From Acidobacteriota bacterium (lineage in GTDB: Bacteria; Acidobacteriota; Vicinamibacteria; Vicinamibacterales; UBA2999): a DNA stretch of 6,222 nt. Below are positions 1-6,222 of the stretch, piece after piece. A program made the position numbers and the translations under genes. The stretch is from positions 1 through 6,222 of the forward strand of contig JADZBZ010000194.1 of the NCBI GenBank assembly GCA_020851835.1. Direction: 5' to 3'. Position 1 is the stretch's first letter. Each line of letters begins with the position of its first letter. The notes beneath the pieces were generated by a model. That model was given only the letters and a program-made list of their open reading frames with translations, was not told where the DNA came from and did not search any database.

Positions 1-508
1 CGGCGTTCGCGTTGAGTGGATCGCGGTACCAGAAGCCGATGAGCAGGTAGCTGCACAGGCCCACCCCTTCCCAGCCGAGATAGAGGAACAGGAGGTCGTC
101 GGCCAGCACCAGGACGAGCATCGATCCTACGAACAGGTTCATGTAGGCGAAGAACCTGGCGTAGCCCTCGTCGCCCTCCATGAAGGCCGACGAGTAGAGG
201 TGGATCAGGACGCTGACTCCGGTCACGACCAGCATCATCACGAGCGACAGCGCGTCGAGACGGAACGCAATCGCGGGTGCGAAGTCACCGATTCGCACCC
301 AGGTCCAGAGCGTTTGCGTGAAGACGCGGTCGGCGGAAGGCAGGCTCACGAGACGTGCGCCGACGAGGAAGGCGATCGCGGTGGCGATCGCAATCGAACC
401 GACACCGACCGTCGCCACCGCCCGCCGGTGCAACCGTGCGCCAACGACGGCAAGGATCAGGAAGCCGGCGACGGGCACCGCCGGAACGAGCCAAAGCCAA
501 TCGAGCAC
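1..508 (-). CDS. nuoL: NADH-quinone oxidoreductase subunit L, N-terminal part (truncated by window edge)
   Basis: NuoL is the distal antiporter-like membrane subunit of complex I and forms a proton channel. Only the first 169 codons are present, of about 610 in the family. The frame runs open from a GTG at 508-506 to base 1. Residues 107-125 resemble the E. coli segment with an EGYxRFFAY core, and residues 143-158 contain LGWEGVGLCSYLLIG, a NuoL signature. Glu147 there matches the essential Glu144 of E. coli. Hydrophobic stretches near residues 5-22, 31-50, 84-105, 121-137 and 139-160 fit the first membrane helices. The GTG start is chosen because it is in the conserved frame, lies one base after the nuoK stop, and has GAGG (514-517) five bases upstream. 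An ATG at 510-508 is out of frame and stops after 17 codons. Identity is near certain; the start is probable. Confidence 0.96.
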   Translation of the reverse strand, partial: MLDWLWLVPAVPVAGFLILAVVGARLHRRAVATVGVGSIAIATAIAFLVGARLVSLPSADRVFTQTLWTWVRIGDFAPAIAFRLDALSLVMMLVVTGVSVLIHLYSSAFMEGDEGYARFFAYMNLFVGSMLVLVLADDLLFLYLGWEGVGLCSYLLIGFWYRDPLNANA

Positions 509-509
509 A

Positions 510-818
510 TCAGCCTCGCAGTGTGGCCGCACCGTCGGCGTCGAGCGTGCCGAGGCGGTGATAGAACTGGAGCGCCAGCGCGAGGCCGACGGCGACCTCG
601 GCGGCCGCCATCGCCAGGATGAACAGGAACATAATCTGGCCCTCCGTCTGGCCCCACCGTGAGCCGGCCACGACGAAGGCGAGGCCGGCGGCGTTGAGCA
701 TCACTTCGATCGACATGAGGATGAAGATGACATTGCGCCGCACCAGCACGCCGAGTAGCCCGAGGCCGAACAGCAGGCCGGCAACAACGAGGCCGTGCGT
801 GAGCGGTACCGCAGCCAT
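510..818 (-). CDS. nuoK: NADH-quinone oxidoreductase subunit K
   Basis: NuoK is the smallest antiporter-like (MrpC-like) membrane subunit of complex I and takes part in proton translocation next to NuoJ and NuoN. The product has 102 residues, against 100 in E. coli, with three hydrophobic segments at about residues 8-26, 30-52 and 61-85. The two buried glutamates known to matter in E. coli (Glu36 and Glu72) are present as Glu38 and Glu74. The motif AFVVAGSRWGQTEGQ (residues 47-61) and the terminal Arg-Gly also match E. coli. The start is the ATG at 818-816, six bases after a strong AAGGAG. An in-frame TTG two codons earlier directly abuts that site and is rejected. The nuoJ stop is two bases upstream, and the nuoK stop is one base before nuoL, so translation is probably coupled. 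Confidence 0.98.
   Translation of the reverse strand: MAAVPLTHGLVVAGLLFGLGLLGVLVRRNVIFILMSIEVMLNAAGLAFVVAGSRWGQTEGQIMFLFILAMAAAEVAVGLALALQFYHRLGTLDADGAATLRG
514..517 (-). promoter_or_regulatory. Ribosome binding site for nuoL
   Basis: GAGG on the minus strand, inside the last codons of nuoK, five bases before the GTG at 508. It supports that GTG as the nuoL start rather than a later codon. The same motif is only three bases from the out-of-frame ATG at 510, which is a poor spacing. Confidence 0.6.
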
Positions 819-820
819 AC

Positions 821-1318
<498 letters not shown>

Positions 1319-1321
1319 GAC

Positions 1322-1837
1322 CTACGGCATGACCATCCGGACGTCAGCGGGCGGTGCTTCGCGCTCCGCCTCACCCTTGTCCTTGCCCCCGATCGCCACA
1401 CCGGCGACGCGGTAGTAGTTGTAGCCGGGATACTTGCCTTCGCCGTCGATCAGCAGATCCTCCTTCTCGTAGACGAGGTTCGGCCGCTGGTACTCGCTCA
1501 TCTCGTAATCCGGCGTGAGCTGGATCGCGTAGGTCGGGCAGGCGTCCTCGCAGAAGCCACAGTAGATGCAGCGGGAAAAATTGATCCGGAAGAAGTCCGG
1601 GAAGCGCCGGCCATGCTCGTCTTCGGTCGCCTGGAGCGCGATGCACTCGACCGGACACACGGCGGCGCACAGGTAGCAGCCCACGCAGCGCTCACCGCCG
1701 TCGGGATCGCGTGACAGGATGATCCTCCCGCGCCAGCGCGGCGGCAAGTACGCCTTCTGTTCCGGGTATTGAATCGTCACCGGCCGGTGGAACATGTGCC
1801 GGAAGACGACCCACAGGCTCTTCAACACGCTCAGCAT
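1322..1837 (-). CDS. nuoI: NADH-quinone oxidoreductase subunit I (two [4Fe-4S] ferredoxin-like)
   Basis: NuoI carries clusters N6a and N6b, which pass electrons from NuoG towards N2 (on NuoB, outside this window) and quinone. It sits on the membrane at the base of the peripheral arm. The product has 171 residues (180 in E. coli). An N-terminal amphipathic segment (1-20) is followed by YLPPRWRGRIILSRDPDG (30-47). Two CxxCxxCxxxCP motifs follow: Cys51, 54, 57, 61 and Cys90, 93, 96, 100. All eight ligands are intact. The C-terminal part with LVYEKEDLLI (121-130), GKYP and GKDKGEAE (151-158) is typical of E. coli-type NuoI. The N-terminus is some nine residues shorter than in E. coli. The start ATG is six bases after GGAG and 14 bases after the nuoH stop, the longest gap in this operon segment. 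Confidence 0.99.
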   Translation of the reverse strand: MLSVLKSLWVVFRHMFHRPVTIQYPEQKAYLPPRWRGRIILSRDPDGGERCVGCYLCAAVCPVECIALQATEDEHGRRFPDFFRINFSRCIYCGFCEDACPTYAIQLTPDYEMSEYQRPNLVYEKEDLLIDGEGKYPGYNYYRVAGVAIGGKDKGEAEREAPPADVRMVMP

Positions 1838-1843
1838 CGTTTA

Positions 1844-1847
1844 CTCC
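1844..1847 (-). promoter_or_regulatory. Ribosome binding site for nuoI
   Basis: GGAG on the minus strand, six bases before the nuoI ATG at 1837, in the short nuoH-nuoI gap. Its position supports the short N-terminus given for nuoI. Confidence 0.7.
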
Positions 1848-1851
1848 GGGT

Positions 1852-2805
1852 TCAGCCGCGCGCGAGCACAATCGCACCGGTCACGACGAGATTCACGAGC
1901 GCGAGCGGCAGCATCACCGTCCATCCGTACGCCATCAGTTGATCGAACCGCGGCCGCGGCAGCGTGGCGCGCAGCAGGATGAAGCCGCACACGAGAACGA
2001 AGGTCTTCAGCGCGAACCACACGACGGGCGGGAGCCACGGCCCACGCCAGCCGCCGAAGAACAGCGTCACGACCATCGCCGAAATGAGCGTGACGCCAAG
2101 GTATTCGCCGATGAAGAACATGCCGAACTTCATCCCCGAGTACTCTGAGTGGTAGCCGGCCACGATCTCGCTCTCCGCCTCTGGCAGATCGAAGGGCAGC
2201 CGCCGTGTTTCGGCGAGGCCGGCGTTCGCGAAGACGATGAGACCGAGAATCTGCGGAACGCAGAACCAGAGCCCTCGCTGGGCGTCGACAATGCGCACGA
2301 GGCTGAACGAGCCGGCGAGGATCACGACGCCCATCAGCGACAGCCCCATGAACACTTCGTAGGCGAGCATCTGTGCCGCCGCGCGCAGGCTGCCGATGAG
2401 CGCGTACTTGTTGTCGGATGACCAGCCCGCCAGGACGACGCTGTAGACACCGAGCGACGACATGCCCAGAAAGAACAGGACGCCGATGTTCAGGTCGACC
2501 ACCTGCAGGCCCGGCGCGAAGGGCACAATCGCAAACGCCATCAGGACTGTCACCATGATCACGGCCGGCGCGATGACGAAGACCGGCTTGTCCGCGAATG
2601 GCGGAACCCAGTCTTCCTTGGTCAGCAGCTTGATCGTGTCGGCCACCGTCTGAAACAGGCCGAACGGGCCAAGACGGTTGGGGCCGTAGCGTTCCTGCCA
2701 GCGTCCGAGCAGCCGCCGCTCCAGCCACACCAGGAGCGCCGCGACCGTCAACAGCCCGAAAAGGACGAGGAGGATCACCGCGATCGAACGCAGGGGCTCC
2801 GTCAT
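1852..2805 (-). CDS. nuoH: NADH-quinone oxidoreductase subunit H
   Basis: NuoH is the membrane subunit that docks the peripheral arm and forms much of the quinone-binding chamber of complex I. The product has 317 residues (325 in E. coli) with about eight membrane helices. Signatures in order are WLERRLLGRWQERYGPNR (27-44), the EDW turn (64-66), AGWSSDNKYALIGSLRAAAQ (126-145), YEVFMGLSLMG (149-159), and the acidic quinone-site loop PFDLPEAESEIVAGYHSEYS (204-223) with Asp206, Glu209, Glu211, Glu213 and Glu221. LPRPRFDQLM (282-291) lies near the end. The ATG overlaps the nuoG stop as ATGA (four bases), and an AAGG lies ten bases upstream at 2816-2819. The frame stays open for 99 more codons upstream, inside nuoG. 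That extension is Arg-rich, does not look like NuoH, and is not part of the gene. Confidence 0.99.
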   Translation of the reverse strand: MTEPLRSIAVILLVLFGLLTVAALLVWLERRLLGRWQERYGPNRLGPFGLFQTVADTIKLLTKEDWVPPFADKPVFVIAPAVIMVTVLMAFAIVPFAPGLQVVDLNIGVLFFLGMSSLGVYSVVLAGWSSDNKYALIGSLRAAAQMLAYEVFMGLSLMGVVILAGSFSLVRIVDAQRGLWFCVPQILGLIVFANAGLAETRRLPFDLPEAESEIVAGYHSEYSGMKFGMFFIGEYLGVTLISAMVVTLFFGGWRGPWLPPVVWFALKTFVLVCGFILLRATLPRPRFDQLMAYGWTVMLPLALVNLVVTGAIVLARG

Positions 2806-5507
2806 GGCGCCGTGACCTTGTGAATGGCGCCCTTTGCCGGAATCGGCAGCCACCGTAGCGACGGCAGCCCCGCCGGAAGGCCGGCAATCCCGGCGGGGAC
2901 CGAGGGCACGGCGTGGGCCACGAGACGGTGTGATTCGTCGCCGATCCGGACGAGTACCTCGTCCCCGTCCCCGAAGCCGGCTCGCGCGAGATCGTCCGGA
3001 TTGAGCGCCACGTACCGGCGCGGCATGCGCTGGGCGATACCAGGCGCCACCACGCTCAACTCTTCCGAGCCGAAGATATGGTGCAGTGGGACGCACAGCC
3101 ATTCGGTGGTACTGCGGTTGAATCGCGCTGGGGCCTCATCGAAGTATGCCGCGGCCGAACGGCTCGCCGGCTCGATCAACCGCCGACCCGGATCGCCGCC
3201 GCGCAGCGGGCCGCCGACCTCGGTCTGGTAGTGGTTGACGGCCTGCACCGAATTCCAGCCCGGCGCCCAGAAACGCAGGGTCAGCGCCGAGGGCGGCTGG
3301 CGCTGGTCGCCTTCCATCGTGAAACTCAGCGCCGAGTCAGGGTCTTCGGGCGGCTTCGGCTCGTGCACGGTGACGTCGGCGTCCACCGCGGTGCGGCCGC
3401 TGTAGCGATGCGGCTCGCGTGCGATCTTCAGACCGGCGATGCGGAAAGTCGCCGGCGGCGCAACGTCGCGGACCGCCGCGAGGGCGGGCAGCGCCAACGC
3501 CAGCGCCGCGGTGATGTCGTCGAGCGTCCGCCAGGTGTCGGCCTCCTTCCGGCCCGCGGCGATCATCAGATCGCGAATCCAGCGCCAGCTCTCGCGCACC
3601 TCGCCCGTCGGGGCGAACACCTGAAAGAACCGCTGCGCGCGTCCCTCGTTGTTGACGAGCGTGCCGTCGCTCTCGGCGAAGGTCCCGGCCGGCAGCACGA
3701 CGTCGGCCCGGGCGGTCGTCTCGGTAGTGCCATGGTCGATGGCGATGACGTGCGCCGCGCGATCGAGCATGCGGCTGACGGCCGTGGAGCTGCCGCGCCG
3801 AAACAGATCGTTCTCGAGGATGACGACGGTGTCCGCGTCGGCGCGCTCGATGGCGTCGAACGCCGCATCCAGCCGGCCACCACCCGTCAGCCCGGCACCG
3901 AGGCTGTTGCACTCGGGGACGACGAACGCGAGAGCCGCTGGCCGGCCCGAGCGGTGAAGCGCCCACGCGACGTTGGCCGCCGCACGAATCACGGCGGCGT
4001 TGCCGCAGCCGGTCCCCGAGACAACCAGCGGCCGCCGAGCGTTGCACAGTGACCGCGCGATGCGGGCGGCGCGGTCCCCTTCGTCAGGAGCGGCCGGCGC
4101 GGCCGCACTCGAATCGATGGCGTGGGCCACGGCGAACCCGAGCCGTGCCAGATCGTCGGGCGCGCCATGAACGGTGGCCGTCGCGACGTCGTCCAGGGGC
4201 GTGGCCGCCACGGAGGCGATGAACAGCGGCCCCTTAGCGTCCTGCACCGCCTCTCGTACCGCCGTATCGTCCCACTCCGGAATGCGCAGCGTGGCGGCGA
4301 TGTCCATGGGCTGGCGTCGGATCGACTGGCGGAGCGCCAGGGCGAGCATCGGGGCCGTGTTGGTGACATCTTCGCCGAGGACGAGCACGGCGTCCGCCTG
4401 CTCGGCGTCGTGAAGCGACGCCGACCGCACGGGACCGTCGCGGAGAATCTGGAGGATCGACGTGACGAGCGGCTGGTCGTTTGCCGCCATGCCGGAGAAG
4501 AACCGATCCGGACCGACGAGCGCGCGTAGCGCGAAGTTCGCTTCGAGCGATGCGCGCGGCGACCCGATGCCGATGGCGCGCGCGCCGGCCATGATGGACG
4601 CGATGCGTTCGACCGCCTCGGCCGGCGCGGCCTCCGCCTGCCCGGAACCCCGGCCCAGCCGCGGGAGCCGGAGGCGCCGGCCGTCGTTGACGAACTCGTA
4701 CCCGTAGCGGCCGCGGTCGCACAGGAAGTACCCGTTGACCGCGCCGTTGAAGCGCGCCCGGATCCGCCGCAGCAACCCGTAGCGTTCCCCGGGAATCGTG
4801 TTGCATCCGACGGCGCAGTGCACGCAGACGGACGGCGCCGTCCGCTCGTCCCACTTGCGGGTGAAGTGGCGCTTGAGCGTCTTGTCAGTGAAGACACCGG
4901 TCGGGCAGACCTCGACGAGGTTACCGCTGAACGGGCTCTCGAGCATGCCGTCGTCGTGGCGCCCGAAGAAGACGCGGTCGCGCAGGAACTGCACGTCGAA
5001 ATCGCGTCCACCGGCGTAGTCGCGATAGAACCGGACGCACCGGTAGCACTGGATGCACCGGTTCATCTCCTGGTTCACGAAGGGTCCGAGATTCTGGTTG
5101 CGGAACGTCCGCTTGGAGCCGCGGTACCGCCGGTACGTGTGGCCGTCCATCACCGTCATGTCCTGCAGATGGCATTCGCCGCCCTCATCGCACACCGGAC
5201 AGTCGTGCGGGTGGTGCACCATGAGGCACTCGCCGATGCTCGTTCGGAACTCGTGCGCGTCCGGGTCCTCAATCGAGATGCGGGTGCCCTTCGCCGCGGG
5301 TGTCATGCACGCCATCACGAGGCGGCCGTGCGTGTCCGTCTCGTCGCGGAACTGCTTTACGGCGCATTGGCGGCAGGCGCCGACGGATCCCATGGCGGGA
5401 TGCCAGCAGAAGTACGGCAGGTTGAAGCCGAGGGTCAGGCACGCCTCCAGCAGGTTGATGCCATCCCGGACTTCATGGCTGACGTTGTCGATGAAGATGG
5501 TCGGCAT
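2802..5507 (-). CDS. nuoG: NADH-quinone oxidoreductase subunit G (E. coli-type, with N7 cluster)
   Basis: NuoG is the large iron-sulfur subunit of the complex I peripheral arm and passes electrons from NuoF to NuoI. The product has 901 residues (about 908 in E. coli). The N-terminal 2Fe-2S domain binds N1b through Cys34, 45, 48, 67. N5 ligands are His99, Cys103, 106, 112. N4 ligands are Cys151, 154, 157, 201. An extra off-path cluster, N7, is predicted from Cys228, 231, 235, 263. These positions equal the E. coli numbers, so the first 263 residues appear free of net indels. Residues from about 300 to 901 form a degenerate molybdopterin-oxidoreductase-like region, with AESDGTLVNNEGRAQRFFQV (611-630) and REPHRYSGRTA (697-707) as in E. 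coli. The start ATG is one base after the nuoF stop. It lacks a clear ribosome site, which suggests coupling to nuoF. An upstream open extension of 57 codons inside nuoF is rejected because MPTIFIDN matches the family N-terminus. Confidence 0.99.
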   Translation of the reverse strand: MPTIFIDNVSHEVRDGINLLEACLTLGFNLPYFCWHPAMGSVGACRQCAVKQFRDETDTHGRLVMACMTPAAKGTRISIEDPDAHEFRTSIGECLMVHHPHDCPVCDEGGECHLQDMTVMDGHTYRRYRGSKRTFRNQNLGPFVNQEMNRCIQCYRCVRFYRDYAGGRDFDVQFLRDRVFFGRHDDGMLESPFSGNLVEVCPTGVFTDKTLKRHFTRKWDERTAPSVCVHCAVGCNTIPGERYGLLRRIRARFNGAVNGYFLCDRGRYGYEFVNDGRRLRLPRLGRGSGQAEAAPAEAVERIASIMAGARAIGIGSPRASLEANFALRALVGPDRFFSGMAANDQPLVTSILQILRDGPVRSASLHDAEQADAVLVLGEDVTNTAPMLALALRQSIRRQPMDIAATLRIPEWDDTAVREAVQDAKGPLFIASVAATPLDDVATATVHGAPDDLARLGFAVAHAIDSSAAAPAAPDEGDRAARIARSLCNARRPLVVSGTGCGNAAVIRAAANVAWALHRSGRPAALAFVVPECNSLGAGLTGGGRLDAAFDAIERADADTVVILENDLFRRGSSTAVSRMLDRAAHVIAIDHGTTETTARADVVLPAGTFAESDGTLVNNEGRAQRFFQVFAPTGEVRESWRWIRDLMIAAGRKEADTWRTLDDITAALALALPALAAVRDVAPPATFRIAGLKIAREPHRYSGRTAVDADVTVHEPKPPEDPDSALSFTMEGDQRQPPSALTLRFWAPGWNSVQAVNHYQTEVGGPLRGGDPGRRLIEPASRSAAAYFDEAPARFNRSTTEWLCVPLHHIFGSEELSVVAPGIAQRMPRRYVALNPDDLARAGFGDGDEVLVRIGDESHRLVAHAVPSVPAGIAGLPAGLPSLRWLPIPAKGAIHKVTAP

Positions 5508-5508
5508 G

Positions 5509-6222
5509 TCAGTGCCAGGGACAGCGATGTTCGCGGATGTGCCGCACGAAGTCGTCGTGGAAGTACTTGAGCGCGCTTTGCAGCGGCTCAGCCGCTCCTG
5601 GCGCGAGCGCGCAGTAGGTGTGCCCGGGGGCCAACAGACGCGCATGAGCCGACAGCCGATCGAGGTCGGCGGGCTCACCTCGGCCTTCCTCGAGATCCCG
5701 CAAGAGGCCGGCGACCCAGTGCAGTCCCGCCCAGCAGGGCGTACACCACCCGCACGACTCCTGCGCGAAAAACTCTTCGAGGTTGCGCACCAAGCCGACC
5801 GGGCACGTGCGATCGTCGAGCACGATCATCGTGCCCGTGCCCAGTCGGCTGCCAGCGTTCTGAACCGACTCGTAATCCATCGGCACGTCGAGGTGATCGC
5901 TGACGAGGAAGTCGGTCGACGCGCCGCCCGGCAGCGCGCCCCGAAACTGCACCTCGTCCCGCATGCCGCCGGCGTGTTCGTCGAGGATCTCGCGCAACGG
6001 CGTGCCGAGCGGCAGCTCCCAGAGACCAGGACGCTTCACCCGGCCGCTCACGCCGTACAGCTTCGTGCCGCCCTCACCGGTCAAGCTCGCCTTCTTGAAC
6101 CAGTCGACGCCCTTGCCGACGATGTGCGGGACGTTGCAGATGGTTTCGACGTTGTTGACGACGGTGGGCCTGCCCCAGAGACCGGAGACGGCCGGGAAGG
6201 GCGGCTTCGACCGAGGAGTCCC
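5509..6222 (-). CDS. nuoF: NADH-quinone oxidoreductase subunit F, C-terminal part (5' end beyond window)
   Basis: NuoF binds NADH and FMN and holds cluster N3, the electron entry point of complex I. The last 237 codons are present, a little over half of a roughly 445-residue protein. The frame is open from base 6222, beginning with a segment like GTPRSKPPFPAVSGLWGRPT, typical of the family after the FMN domain. VVNNVETI (visible residues 21-28) follows, then GTKLYGVSGRVKRPGLWELP (52-71), the ubiquitin-like (SLBB) region, and the N3-binding helical bundle. N3 ligands are visible Cys157, 160, 163 and 204, in ESCGWCTPC and TYCALAPGA. Trp164-Ala165 directly after the motif replaces the Arg and acidic residue usual there. 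A Leu (TTG) codon at 6084 lies inside the gene and is not a start. The stop is one base before nuoG. The C-terminal tail ends with an extra Cys at visible residue 234, shortly after the conserved core. Confidence 0.98.
   Translation of the reverse strand, partial: GTPRSKPPFPAVSGLWGRPTVVNNVETICNVPHIVGKGVDWFKKASLTGEGGTKLYGVSGRVKRPGLWELPLGTPLREILDEHAGGMRDEVQFRGALPGGASTDFLVSDHLDVPMDYESVQNAGSRLGTGTMIVLDDRTCPVGLVRNLEEFFAQESCGWCTPCWAGLHWVAGLLRDLEEGRGEPADLDRLSAHARLLAPGHTYCALAPGAAEPLQSALKYFHDDFVRHIREHRCPWH

Noticed and set aside
200..622. A 140-codon plus-strand frame opposite nuoL and nuoK
   Set aside because: It is low in hydrophobic residues and rich in Arg, Asp and His, and lies opposite conserved NuoL and NuoK sequence. 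It is a shadow frame.
1838..1851. The 14-base nuoH-nuoI gap as a possible regulatory element or terminator
   Set aside because: It is too short for a hairpin and is explained by the nuoI ribosome binding site.
1841..2887. A 348-codon minus-strand frame overlapping nuoH
   Set aside because: It is very Arg-rich and shows no membrane segments, while the NuoH frame over the same bases is conserved throughout.
3078..4052. A 324-codon open frame on the plus strand, antisense to nuoG
   Set aside because: It is rich in Arg, Gly and Ala, resembles no family I recognise, and lies opposite well-conserved NuoG sequence. It is a product of high GC at codon third positions.
3989..5011. A 340-codon minus-strand frame inside nuoG
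   Set aside because: It is out of frame with nuoG, is dominated by Ser, Arg and Ala, and has no motif. NuoG in the other frame has all its cofactor ligands.
2802..5507. NuoG as a formate dehydrogenase or other molybdopterin enzyme
   Set aside because: The C-terminal half is molybdopterin-oxidoreductase-like, but the N1b, N4, N5 and N7 ligand pattern, the length and the place between nuoF and nuoH identify it as complex I NuoG.
4818..5570. A 250-codon plus-strand open frame opposite the iron-sulfur part of nuoG
   Set aside because: It mirrors nuoG in the antisense frame and spans the nuoF-nuoG junction, with no ribosome site or family features. Val- and Ala-rich composition is expected from the complement of GC-rich coding DNA.

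Overview
The window lies entirely inside one operon for the proton-pumping NADH:quinone oxidoreductase (respiratory complex I, NDH-1), read from the minus strand. In transcription order it holds the end of nuoF (its 5' part lies beyond base 6222), complete nuoG, nuoH, nuoI, nuoJ and nuoK, and the start of nuoL (which runs off base 1). This F-G-H-I-J-K-L order is the standard bacterial nuo order. I see no second system, mobile element, RNA gene, CRISPR array, promoter or terminator. Coding sequence fills the window except for 21 bases spread over five of the six gene junctions; nuoG and nuoH overlap.

Organism: the DNA is GC-rich (about 65% by eye), with third positions rich in G and C, so all six frames contain long chance open frames. 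All seven proteins resemble the E. coli-type lineage of complex I as I recall it. NuoG is about 900 residues, carries the extra N7 cluster cysteines at the same residue numbers as E. coli, and has a full degenerate molybdopterin-oxidoreductase-like C-terminal half. NuoF, NuoI, NuoJ and NuoK align with E. coli almost without gaps. This enzyme type occurs in Gammaproteobacteria and in several other phyla such as Acidobacteriota. A GC-rich free-living or environmental bacterium is likely, but the window cannot fix the phylum.

How the genes work together: NuoF (FMN and cluster N3) takes hydride from NADH. Electrons pass through the NuoG clusters (N1b, N4, N5) and the two NuoI clusters (N6a, N6b) to quinone at the NuoH interface. 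NuoH, J, K and L are membrane subunits that link quinone reduction to proton translocation. The junctions are very tight (1-base gap, 4-base overlap, then gaps of 14, 3, 2 and 1 bases), which fits one polycistronic message with translational coupling.

Points for the reader: nuoL uses a GTG start at base 508 next to a misleading out-of-frame ATG; nuoK starts at the ATG at 818, not the in-frame TTG at 824; nuoJ has two plausible ATG starts; and NuoF has an unusual Trp-Ala pair directly after the CxxC-type N3 motif. Otherwise this is an ordinary core-metabolism region.
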